From contig JALONL010000001.1 of NCBI GenBank assembly GCA_025454955.1, positions 124,001 through 188,000 on the forward strand: a stretch of 64,000 nt of DNA, in the 5' to 3' direction. The position numbers and the translations under genes were made by a program. Position 1 is the first letter of the stretch. The number at the start of each line of letters is the position of its first letter. This DNA comes from Bacteroidia bacterium. Its GTDB lineage: Bacteria > Bacteroidota > Bacteroidia > Palsa-965. Positions 16,216-24,052 of the stretch are shown piece by piece. The notes beneath the pieces are model-generated. The model did no database searches, had not been told where the DNA came from, and saw only the letters and a program-made list of their open reading frames with translations.

Positions 16216-17010
16216 TTAGCTGCCACCGTTCTGTTTCTTCCAAAGCTCATCGTTGTGATAGTCGTGCCTGTATTGAATACCACAGCTACAGTCGAACTTA
16301 TATGTATTGTGGGGAAAGAACTTTTTGTAAAGTTCGAGACGGGTTTTTAAGTCCACATCCAAAGGGTCATATCTGTTGTTAAGCCACATTCCAATTACCA
16401 GAATGGGTTCATGCCTGGGTGGTCGCCAACCGTCATACTCACAGTAGCGGGTATGATATATGAAATGCATTCCAAGTATTTTTTCAGTCATAAATGTCTT
16501 TTCAAGGACTGTGTAATTCCCCGATTTGAATTTCTCAATGGAAAGCACTGCCCTCCTGTATTCTTGTCCAATGAATATAACAGCCACAGTGCACAGAATT
16601 ATAGCAGATAAGAAAAGTGTTCTTGATGCCTTCGTGGTGGAACCGCCCAGGTTTTTCCAGAGCAGCTGGATAATAAAAAAGTGAGGAATAAATACCACCA
16701 GCCCAAGCCCGGCAAGTATCATAACCAGTCCGATAAGGTTCATTTGTTCAAGAAAAATAACACAGTAGATAAAAACGAAAAGAGATATTCCGCTTATGAA
16801 ACTTGTTAAAGGAGCCAGTTTGTTCTTGATAAGAATTGGAAAAAAAATGGTGTTGGTAAAACAAATCGCCAAGGCAATAATAGTCCAGTTGGCTGGTATG
16901 CAAAAGGCTTGAAAGTAACTATTAAAGACAATTATAATGGCTATCAGGCACCCATTTAAAATAGCCAGATTCTTAGGCTTTGAGAAGTGGCTATAAATTA
17001 TTTTTCGCAT
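16216..17010 (-). CDS. Uncharacterised multi-pass membrane protein
   Basis: The 264-residue product has five hydrophobic segments in the first ~155 residues (for example LNGCLIAIIIVFNSYF, WTIIALAICF, LIGLVMILAGLGLVVFI, LFLSAIILCTVAVIF), then a soluble C-terminal part with an RYCEYDGWRPPRHEP stretch and KFDCSCGIQYRHDYH. I do not recognise a family. It is A+T-richer than its neighbours and sits between exact 28-bp direct repeats, so it may be an inserted segment. It points leftward, away from the photolyase end. Confidence 0.75.
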   Translation of the reverse strand: MRKIIYSHFSKPKNLAILNGCLIAIIIVFNSYFQAFCIPANWTIIALAICFTNTIFFPILIKNKLAPLTSFISGISLFVFIYCVIFLEQMNLIGLVMILAGLGLVVFIPHFFIIQLLWKNLGGSTTKASRTLFLSAIILCTVAVIFIGQEYRRAVLSIEKFKSGNYTVLEKTFMTEKILGMHFIYHTRYCEYDGWRPPRHEPILVIGMWLNNRYDPLDVDLKTRLELYKKFFPHNTYKFDCSCGIQYRHDYHNDELWKKQNGGS

Positions 17011-17172
17011 TTAAGGCACAACTCCGCTTTATCATTTTTATTGTCCTTTTGCGCCTATCCGGGAAGCTATAAATAGCCCGATCACATAAGAGACACAATA
17101 TCAACGCATAGCTTTTATCGTACCCTAAATCCGACTGTCAGATCAAGTTCCTGTTATTACAAATTACAGCAG

Positions 17173-17200
17173 CGGAGCATTACTGTTCCGGCGTTTCTGT
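17173..17200. repeat. 28-bp direct repeat DR2, copy 2
   Basis: Identical to 16106-16133. Here it encodes the last residues and stop of the photolyase (TETPEQ-stop, minus strand). Confidence 0.9.
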
Positions 17201-18745
17201 CTTGTCGAACAGATTGGGTTGAACCGGCTTTCTTTGCTTTTTACCCGGAGGCTTACTGCGGGCATCTGTAACGGGATTTGAAAGTTTTTGCACGATTCTG
17301 TCAGCCTCGTTTTTGTATGCCTGGTTGTTTCTTATTTCTGTAAGACGAATCTTCGCTTCGCGCAATGAGGTTTCGTGGTTGATTAACGGGAAAGGATAAT
17401 CGACACCAATTTTCACACTGTATTTTTCCTGCAATTCGGGCGTGAGTTTCCAGGGTTCATGAATCTCCGCAGCGGGCACAGCCGATAATTCGGGCACCCA
17501 TTTTCTTATGAAATTACCTTCCGCATCATGGTCATACGACTGTTTCACCACATTATACATGCGTAAAGTATGCGTACCGGTTATCGCAGCCTGCATTTGT
17601 ATTTGCGGGTAATGTATGCCGGGTTCATAATCGAGAAATTGTTTGGCAAGATGTATTGCCGCTGTTTTCCAATGCTGGTTAAGGTTATGCACGAAAAACG
17701 ATACTACCATCGCCCTCATTCTAAAATTCAGCCAGCCGGTTTCTATTACACATCGCATGCAGGCATCCACCAGCGGGAAGCCTGTTTTTCCTTTTTTCCA
17801 CGCCAGCACCCACTCGCTTTTCTCCTCTCCGCTATCCGCAGGGTAAGCCCGGTTTACCGGCCGCAATTCCATTTCACATTCCTGCTCAAATTTCTGTATG
17901 AAATGCGATTGCCAATGAAGCCGGGTAAGGAAGTTTCTTAGCGCAAATTTCAATGCCGGAACATCGTTTATTTGTTGCAAAGTGTATTGATAAACCATCC
18001 TCGCCGACAAACAACCGTAAGCCAGGTAAGGAGAAATCCTGCCACAACTTTCTCTGCTCAACAGAGGTTTTGAAATATGCCGCGAATAGTTTTTTGCCCG
18101 CTTGTTCAGAAATGACTCCAGGTATCGCCAGCCAAACGACTCACCCCCTTGCTGGAATAGTTTGTTTGGTGTGGAGAATTCTTTTACAAGGGTATCGGGC
18201 AATTTCATTTCCTGCTCAATGGTATCATCGGTCACCATATTTCCCCACCGCTCCTCGCCTATTATCAATTGCGCATCGGCCATAAATTGGGTAAAGTTTT
18301 CGCTCCACCCTTTCCGGGTTTTGAGTTTACGAATTACCGGCAATTGTAAATGTTCAATCCAACGGCATTGTTCCATGTGGAACAATTTTGCCATTTCCAC
18401 ATCTCGTGTGTATGTTCTCAAATTGCCCGTTTCCTGATGCGAATACACCGCATGTATGCTGTATTTATCAAACAACAACTTCCATACTTCTGCCGAACGG
18501 CCATATAGCACATGAATTTTCTTCTGGTGCTTTTCAAGTTGCTTATTCAAGTCGTTTACCGCTTCAAATACAAACCGGTGATGCCTGATGTCCTGATCTT
18601 CGCCAGCAATTACATCTGTATCATAAATATAAACGGGCAATACCGGGTATCCCGAAGTTAATGCACCAGCTAAAGCATAGTTATCGTGCAGGCGCAAATC
18701 GCGCTTAAACCACATTACCACCACTACCTCTTTGCCCCGGCTCAT
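17180..18745 (-). CDS. Cryptochrome/photolyase-family flavoprotein
   Basis: The 521-residue product opens with [20 protein letters not shown], the photolyase N-terminal domain. The C-terminal FAD domain has [52 protein letters not shown] and KWVPEL. Where classic CPD photolyases carry an NAxNWQW stretch, this one has [15 protein letters not shown], so it belongs to a divergent branch and the DNA lesion it repairs, or whether it is a sensor, is uncertain. It follows a flavin reductase gene by five bases. One parS-like 16-mer lies inside the coding region at 18369. Confidence 0.85.
   Translation of the reverse strand: MSRGKEVVVVMWFKRDLRLHDNYALAGALTSGYPVLPVYIYDTDVIAGEDQDIRHHRFVFEAVNDLNKQLEKHQKKIHVLYGRSAEVWKLLFDKYSIHAVYSHQETGNLRTYTRDVEMAKLFHMEQCRWIEHLQLPVIRKLKTRKGWSENFTQFMADAQLIIGEERWGNMVTDDTIEQEMKLPDTLVKEFSTPNKLFQQGGESFGWRYLESFLNKRAKNYSRHISKPLLSRESCGRISPYLAYGCLSARMVYQYTLQQINDVPALKFALRNFLTRLHWQSHFIQKFEQECEMELRPVNRAYPADSGEEKSEWVLAWKKGKTGFPLVDACMRCVIETGWLNFRMRAMVVSFFVHNLNQHWKTAAIHLAKQFLDYEPGIHYPQIQMQAAITGTHTLRMYNVVKQSYDHDAEGNFIRKWVPELSAVPAAEIHEPWKLTPELQEKYSVKIGVDYPFPLINHETSLREAKIRLTEIRNNQAYKNEADRIVQKLSNPVTDARSKPPGKKQRKPVQPNLFDKTETPEQ
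18369..18384. promoter_or_regulatory. parS-like site 1
   Basis: TGTTCCATGTGGAACA, one base from the ParB target TGTTNCACGTGNAACA. It lies inside the photolyase gene. Confidence 0.75.
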
Positions 18746-18750
18746 TTAGC

Positions 18751-19386
18751 TTAACCTATCCGTAGTAAAGGCTTATCGGGTTTGGCATACGCATAACGCG
18801 CCAGCCTTGTGGTACTATGGTAGCAGTCGAGATTGCTGCTGGTTACCGTTTCCAGTTCTTCAATGTCAATATACCCGTCGTTCATTATTGCGTCCTCATT
18901 TAGCCACACCTCCTCTACCCTTCCAATTACCAGCAGCGTATTGTTTTGAGGAATGATTTGCTCCCCATCAAACCGGCAACCGATTTGCAACCGGCTTTCT
19001 TTTACATAAGGCGCTTTTACTTTCTCACTGTAAAACGGAGTAAGGCCTACCGCGTCAAACTCCGAAACATCCCTGCCGTACCGGGCTGCGGTTTGGTGTG
19101 CTTTGTCCACAATGCCAGGGTGAATGTGGTTTAGGGTAAACCAGCCAGTGCTTTTCATGTTTTCGTAGCTGTGGCGTTCGGTTTCGGGCGGACGAACAAT
19201 TAAGCCTACCAATGCCGGGTTTGCGCCGAGGTGTACTATTTGGCTGAAGATGGCCAGGTTTGTATGGCTGTTTTGATCTTGTGTGCCTATAAGGCTTACA
19301 CTTTTAAATCCCCACAAGCTGTTTACGAAGTTTGTCCGGTACAGCTTTTCGTAACCTTCAATTGTTGCTTTGTCTATGCGTGTCAT
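18751..19386 (-). CDS. Flavin reductase-like protein (FMN-binding split barrel)
   Basis: The product is about 211 residues from the ATG at 19384-19386 (MTRIDKATIEGYEKLYR); an in-frame ATG at 19408-19410 would add eight residues. SVSLIGTQDQNSHTNLAIFSQIVHLG then LVGLIVRPPETERHSYENM is the flavin-binding core of the split-barrel flavin reductase family. Such enzymes bind FMN and reduce it with NAD(P)H, or serve as oxygenase partners. Five bases separate it from the photolyase gene, so co-expression to supply reduced flavin is a fair inference. It is divergent from mnmG across a parS-like site. Confidence 0.85.
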   Translation of the reverse strand: MTRIDKATIEGYEKLYRTNFVNSLWGFKSVSLIGTQDQNSHTNLAIFSQIVHLGANPALVGLIVRPPETERHSYENMKSTGWFTLNHIHPGIVDKAHQTAARYGRDVSEFDAVGLTPFYSEKVKAPYVKESRLQIGCRFDGEQIIPQNNTLLVIGRVEEVWLNEDAIMNDGYIDIEELETVTSSNLDCYHSTTRLARYAYAKPDKPLLRIG

Positions 19387-19425
19387 CAGCTCAGTAAACA
19401 ACATCCACAAACTATTGTTTACAGG

Positions 19426-19441
19426 TGTTTCGCGTGAAACA
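19426..19441. promoter_or_regulatory. parS-like site 2
   Basis: TGTTTCGCGTGAAACA, one base from the consensus, between the divergent flavin reductase and mnmG genes. Confidence 0.8.
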
Positions 19442-19462
19442 GCATATCACAAGCCTATTCCC

Positions 19463-19470
19463 TACCTTTG
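19463..19470 (+). promoter_or_regulatory. -7 promoter element for mnmG
   Basis: TACCTTTG, matching TAnnTTTG, 20 bases before the ATG at 19491. Confidence 0.65.
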
Positions 19471-19490
19471 TGCTCTTATTTCATACAATC

Positions 19491-21356
19491 ATGCTTCAGG
19501 ATTATGATGTAATTGTGGTGGGGGCCGGTCATGCCGGCTGCGAGGCGGCAGCTGCAGCGGCTAACATGGGTTCGCGTGTGCTACTGGTAACTATGAACAT
19601 GCAAACCATTGCCCAAATGAGCTGCAACCCGGCTATGGGTGGCATTGCCAAGGGGCAAATCGTACGCGAAGTAGATGCGCTGGGCGGTTACTCAGGCATT
19701 GTGAGCGATAAAACGGCCATTCAGTTTCGTATGCTTAACCGCTCCAAAGGCCCTGCCATGTGGAGTCCGCGTGTGCAAAGCGACCGCTGGCGTTTTGCCG
19801 AAGAATGGCGGCTCATGCTCGAGCAAACGCCCAACCTCGATTTCTGGCAGGACATGGTTTCGCACCTGCTTATTAAGGAAAACCGTGTGGTAGGCATTGT
19901 TACTGGCATGGGCATAGAAATACGGGCCAAAGCTGTGGTGCTTACCAATGGCACGTTTATGAACGGCATTATCCATGTGGGCGAGAAACAGTTTGGTGGC
20001 GGCAGAATGGGCGAGAAGGCCTCTACCGGAATTACCGAGCAACTTATAGACATCGGCTTCCAGTCGGGGCGCATGAAAACGGGCACGCCTCCCCGTGTTG
20101 ATGGGCGCTCGCTCGATTATTCGAAAATGGAGGAGCAGCCCGGCGATGAAAAGCCCGAAAAGTTTTCGTTCGATACTACGGTTGAGCCGATTTCCACACA
20201 GCGTTCGTGCCATATTACTTACACGAGCGATGAGGTACACGACATTCTGCGCACCGGTTTCGAGCAATCGCCCATGTTTCAGGGCCGCATTCAGGGCCTC
20301 GGGCCGCGTTACTGTCCGTCTATCGAGGACAAGATAAACCGCTTTGCCGATAAAGACCGCCACCAGCTCTTTGTAGAGCCCGAAGGCTGGAATACTGTAG
20401 AAGTCTATGTAAACGGCTTTTCCACCTCGCTGCCCGAAGAGGTGCAGTTTAAAGCACTGCGTAAAGTGGCGGGATTCGAGAATGTGAAGTTTTTCCGCCC
20501 TGGTTATGCCATTGAGTACGATTATTTCCCGCCCATGCAGCTCGACCTTACGCTGCAAACTAAGCTAATAGAGAATCTGTACTTTGCCGGACAGATAAAC
20601 GGCACCACCGGCTACGAGGAAGCCGCCTGCCAGGGCATAATGGCCGGTATTAATGCGCATTTGAAGATCAATTCGGCCGGGCCGTTTATCTTGCAGCGTT
20701 CCGAAGCTTACATCGGCGTACTCATTGACGATCTGGTGACCAAAGGCACCGACGAGCCATACCGCATGTTTACTTCTCGTGCCGAGTACCGCATCCTTCT
20801 CCGTCAAGACAATGCCGATGTGCGGCTTACGCCCAAAGCACACGAAATTGGCCTTGCCAGTGATGCCCGTTACAAACGGGTACAGGATAAGATTGCCAAC
20901 TCGCGCATTATTACGAAGTATTTCAAGGATTACAGTATTGATCCCGCCAACGCCAATCCCACGCTTGAGCGTTTAGACTCGTCGCTCATTACACAAAAAG
21001 TAAAGCTGTTTGGGCTGTTGTCGCGTCCCGGCATAGCTATTTCCGATTTGGCCGGGAGCGATGCTGAAGTGCAAACTTATCTCTCGAAGTTTGATGCGGA
21101 AACCATTGAGCAGGCTGAGATTCTGATGAAGTACGAAGGCTACATACAGCGCGAGAGCGATATGGCCGAAAAGCTGAGCCGCCTGGAGCATATTCAACTC
21201 GACTCTGATTTTAACTACCATCAGCTTTCGTCGCTTTCTATGGAGGCTAGGGAGAAGTTGTCGCGCATTAAGCCACGTACTTTGGGGCAGGCTTCACGCA
21301 TCAGCGGGGTAAACCCTTCGGATATTTCTGTATTGCTGGTTTATCTTGGGCGATAG
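19491..21356 (+). CDS. mnmG: tRNA uridine-5-carboxymethylaminomethyl synthesis protein MnmG (GidA)
   Basis: The product is 621 residues from the ATG at 19491 (MLQDYDVIVVGAGHAGCEAA); a plus-strand ATG at 19425 lies upstream of the promoter and is rejected. It has the FAD-binding GAGHAGCEAA motif, the conserved SCNPAMGGIAKGQIVREVDALGG region, GTPPRVDGRSLDYS and the C-terminal helical MnmE-binding domain. With MnmE it installs cmnm5 or nm5 groups on U34 of several tRNAs. Length is standard. gidA is classically close to the replication origin and parAB, which fits the parS-like cluster around it. The terminator at 21383 closes the unit. Confidence 0.97.
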   Translation: MLQDYDVIVVGAGHAGCEAAAAAANMGSRVLLVTMNMQTIAQMSCNPAMGGIAKGQIVREVDALGGYSGIVSDKTAIQFRMLNRSKGPAMWSPRVQSDRWRFAEEWRLMLEQTPNLDFWQDMVSHLLIKENRVVGIVTGMGIEIRAKAVVLTNGTFMNGIIHVGEKQFGGGRMGEKASTGITEQLIDIGFQSGRMKTGTPPRVDGRSLDYSKMEEQPGDEKPEKFSFDTTVEPISTQRSCHITYTSDEVHDILRTGFEQSPMFQGRIQGLGPRYCPSIEDKINRFADKDRHQLFVEPEGWNTVEVYVNGFSTSLPEEVQFKALRKVAGFENVKFFRPGYAIEYDYFPPMQLDLTLQTKLIENLYFAGQINGTTGYEEAACQGIMAGINAHLKINSAGPFILQRSEAYIGVLIDDLVTKGTDEPYRMFTSRAEYRILLRQDNADVRLTPKAHEIGLASDARYKRVQDKIANSRIITKYFKDYSIDPANANPTLERLDSSLITQKVKLFGLLSRPGIAISDLAGSDAEVQTYLSKFDAETIEQAEILMKYEGYIQRESDMAEKLSRLEHIQLDSDFNYHQLSSLSMEAREKLSRIKPRTLGQASRISGVNPSDISVLLVYLGR

Positions 21357-21382
21357 CTCTCTTTTTTACATACGATTTATTG

Positions 21383-21408
21383 ATGCCCCATCGTTGGGGC
21401 ATTTTTTT
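21383..21408 (+). terminator. Rho-independent terminator of mnmG
   Basis: ATGCCCCA (21383-21390) pairs with TGGGGCAT (21395-21402) across a four-base loop, followed by a T-run. Confidence 0.9.
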
Positions 21409-21478
21409 GCACTCCCGCGTATATAGGCGGCCGAGTATTTTTTATGCCCAGTTTTTGTTTTCTTATCGTTAGCGACTC

Positions 21479-21494
21479 TGTTTCACATGAAACG
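21479..21494. promoter_or_regulatory. parS-like site 3
   Basis: TGTTTCACATGAAACG, two bases from the consensus. Confidence 0.7.
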
Positions 21495-21534
21495 TTGGTC
21501 GGGGTGATTGGTACTGCTGTTGTGATTACTGAAT

Positions 21535-21550
21535 TGTTCCACGGGGAACA
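21535..21550. promoter_or_regulatory. parS-like site 4
   Basis: TGTTCCACGGGGAACA, one base from the consensus. Confidence 0.75.
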
Positions 21551-22165
21551 TTTTAGCGGGTTTACCAGGGAGGATTTTTTACTTCTCAGAAAAGGGCTGC
21601 TCCCCCTGAGTTAAGCTTGTTCTGGGCTGAGTTTTAAATGAGCCTCGGCTTGGTTCCGATGTTTCTTCTGGTTTCAGTTTTCTGTGAGTTCTTCTGGGAG
21701 AGTAGGAGTTTCGCCAGGCCATTCGGATTTTGATACAGCAGTTGTACTAGCGCGATTTACGTTGACAATCAGTGCTGATTTTTCCATTCTTCTTAGCGTC
21801 TGAGTATTCAACTCTGGTTTCCCGTTATTCTTAATCTTCCCTAATGTGTTTTATATACAGGTTCACTCTGTTGTTGGGTGCATCATTTCCCTTTTGGTAA
21901 CTGATTCAGCCAATAACTGAATGACTCACAAATTTATTGCAGAGTAGTGGGAGCGAACTTCCACCAGACATTTATAGCAATTCGATTTACAGATATCCAG
22001 CGGATTATGGTTTTACGAATTTATTCACTCACCGTGGCATCCAGCTCTAGCTTCATCCTATTCTGGTTTTGAATGAAACGGGTTTTGAACTAATTCCAAA
22101 TTTCCTAAAGCTATTTCAAACCAATTTGTGCCCAAGGCCAGCTATTCGATCCACAGGAATGATAT

Positions 22166-22181
22166 TGTTTCTCGTGAAACA
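22166..22181. promoter_or_regulatory. parS-like site 5
   Basis: TGTTTCTCGTGAAACA, one base from the consensus. Confidence 0.75.
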
Positions 22182-22375
22182 AAGCACCCAATGCCTTTTT
22201 TGAAAACCCCAAACCGTTTTTAGAGGAACAAACCTCAACTATTCTTCCACTCATATTCTGAGGAGTCGGGCAGGAAGCTCATTTGTTTTCTAAATAATTC
22301 CGGACGGATTTGTTTTCCCGAGATCAAAAACGGCTCATTCCCGATCTGGCCGTCTCCAAAAATCTACACAGAATT

Positions 22376-22391
22376 TGTTTCACGTGAAACC
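22376..22391. promoter_or_regulatory. parS-like site 6
   Basis: TGTTTCACGTGAAACC, a perfect core with one change at the outer base. Confidence 0.85.
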
Positions 22392-22636
22392 GGATATAAA
22401 AGCACCTTAAGCCCAACGGGTTTTCAACAAGCAACTGTTCCTTCCTTTCCACTTCGTGCTGTTTGAAACATATAATTTACGAGGTTAAACCGAGAACCGC
22501 TTTCCTATAGCTTTAAGGATTGTATCTAAATCGCTAATAATAGATTTTGATTAAATAAGAAAATTATAAAAACACTGATTTACAGCAAATTATCAAAACC
22601 ATACTTTGTATAATTTGAGAATTTCTCTATTCAAAA

Positions 22637-22652
22637 TGTTCCACATGGAACA
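22637..22652. promoter_or_regulatory. parS-like site 7
   Basis: TGTTCCACATGGAACA, one base from the consensus. Confidence 0.75.
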
Positions 22653-22743
22653 AAAGCAATTTTATAGACATTTTATGAACTTTATCAAAAATAAAAACAC
22701 CGTAAAAGACTGATAAACAATCTTCAAACAAGATTCTTAAAAA

Positions 22744-23655
22744 TTGTTTCACGTGGAACAAACCAAAAATACAGTAATTGCCACCTGCCCGATTTGCGGG
22801 AGCACATCGCTTGCCGATTGGATGTCGTGCAAAGACTTTACGGTGAGCAAAACCGAATTCATGATTCAGCGTTGCGGAGCTTGCGGCTTTGCACTCACCA
22901 ATCCGAGGCCGGCCAACGAAAATCTGGGCGCGTATTACGAATCGGACGAATACATTTCGCACTCCAATACCTCGAAAGGGCTGGTGAGCAAAATGTATCA
23001 GTGGGTGCGCAAATACACGCTGCGCAAAAAGGTGGAAATGGTGACTTCGCTGGCTGGTAAAACCGGAACGCTGCTCGACATTGGCTGCGGCACCGGCGAG
23101 TTTTTAAATGCCAGCCGCGAAGCAGGGTGGAAGGTTACCGGCGTTGAGCCAAGCGCCCAGGCCCGGCAGGCGGCAAAAAACAACCACGGCCTCGACATAC
23201 TCGACGAGCCGGCGCTGGCCACATTGGCCGACAAAAGTTTCGACGTAATAACCATGTGGCACGTACTCGAGCATGTGCCCGACCTGCCCGGCCGTATGCA
23301 AACGCTAAAACGCCTGCTTGCTCCCGGCGGAACATTGGTAGTTGCCGTTCCCAACCGAAACTCGCACGATGCGGCACACTACGAAAAATTCTGGGCCGCT
23401 TACGATGTGCCCCGACACCTCTGGCATTTCCGTCCCGACGATATACGCGCCCTGGCCAACACACACGGCTTCGAACCGAAAGCCATAAAGCCAATGGTGT
23501 TCGACTCGTACTACGTTTCGATGCTGAGCGAAAAATACCGCAGCGGAGGCAACCGCTACCTCGCGGCCGTGTGGCGCGGATTTGTATCAAACCGCAAAGC
23601 AGGCGCGGAACGCTGGTCGAGCCAGATTTACATTCTCCGCCACGCAAACGCCTAA
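22744..23655 (+). CDS. Class I SAM-dependent methyltransferase with N-terminal zinc ribbon
   Basis: The 303-residue reading starts at a TTG at 22744, giving MFHVEQTKN, where the first codons are the parS-like site itself; a GTG at 22753 is an alternative. Two CxxC pairs (ATCPICGSTS and QRCGACGFALTNPRP) make a zinc ribbon, followed by a methyltransferase fold: TLLDIGCGTGEFL, VTGVEPS, FDVITMWHVLEHVPD and GTLVVAVPN. This architecture is common in enzymes that modify sugars or lipids of envelope polymers; the substrate here is unknown. It is followed after 12 bases by a DMT protein gene. Confidence 0.88.
   Translation: MFHVEQTKNTVIATCPICGSTSLADWMSCKDFTVSKTEFMIQRCGACGFALTNPRPANENLGAYYESDEYISHSNTSKGLVSKMYQWVRKYTLRKKVEMVTSLAGKTGTLLDIGCGTGEFLNASREAGWKVTGVEPSAQARQAAKNNHGLDILDEPALATLADKSFDVITMWHVLEHVPDLPGRMQTLKRLLAPGGTLVVAVPNRNSHDAAHYEKFWAAYDVPRHLWHFRPDDIRALANTHGFEPKAIKPMVFDSYYVSMLSEKYRSGGNRYLAAVWRGFVSNRKAGAERWSSQIYILRHANA
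22745..22760. promoter_or_regulatory. parS-like site 8, overlapping a start codon
   Basis: TGTTTCACGTGGAACA, an exact match to TGTTNCACGTGNAACA. It encodes the first residues (FHVEQ) of the methyltransferase reading. Confidence 0.9.
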
Positions 23656-23667
23656 CCGCCGCACGCC

Positions 23668-24042
23668 ATGCTCACCCGCCAACTCCTCACGGTATGCCTG
23701 CTGGTTGTGTCGAATGTGTTTATGACCCTGGCCTGGTACGGACATCTCAAATTTGCCGAGTGGGGCTGGTTTGCCCGCGCCGGACTTTTTGCCACCGTGC
23801 TCATAAGCTGGGGGCTGGCTTTTTTCGAGTATTGCTTTCAGGTGCCAGCAAACCGCATCGGCTATCTCGAAAACGGAGGGCCGTTTAGCATGGTCGAACT
23901 GAAAGTGATTCAGGAGGTGGTTTCGCTCATCGTGTTTTCGTTGGTGCTGGTATTTGTGTTCAAAAAGCAGGAACTTACCATGAATCACCTCATCGGTTTT
24001 GGTTTCCTCATTCTGGCCGTTTACTTTGTATTCAAAAAGTAA
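23668..24042 (+). CDS. DMT-family membrane protein (DUF486-like)
   Basis: The 124-residue product has four hydrophobic segments (LLTVCLLVVSNVFMTLAWYG, ARAGLFATVLISWGLAFFEY, VVSLIVFSLVLVFVF, LIGFGFLILAVYFVF) and the conserved EYCFQVPANRIGY and PFSMVELKVIQEV stretches of the DUF486 group of drug/metabolite-transporter-like proteins. Transport substrate is unknown. It lies 12 bases after the methyltransferase gene and 10 bases before the PLP enzyme, suggesting a three-gene transcript. Confidence 0.88.
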   Translation: MLTRQLLTVCLLVVSNVFMTLAWYGHLKFAEWGWFARAGLFATVLISWGLAFFEYCFQVPANRIGYLENGGPFSMVELKVIQEVVSLIVFSLVLVFVFKKQELTMNHLIGFGFLILAVYFVFKK

Positions 24043-24052
24043 ACACTTCCTG

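Larger units (their letters stand above)
21357..22743. other. 1.39-kb gene-free region with six parS-like sites (candidate centromere)
   Basis: No reading frame over ~60 codons with family features is present on either strand, unlike the otherwise dense surroundings. The region holds the mnmG terminator and five complete parS-like palindromes, with a sixth at its right edge overlapping the next gene's start. The last ~200 bases are very A+T-rich. I saw no clear DnaA box (TTATNCACA) by eye. Confidence 0.75.

Noticed and set aside
21357..22743. oriC in the gene-free block
   Set aside because: No DnaA-box cluster was seen by eye, so only a centromere-like role is claimed.
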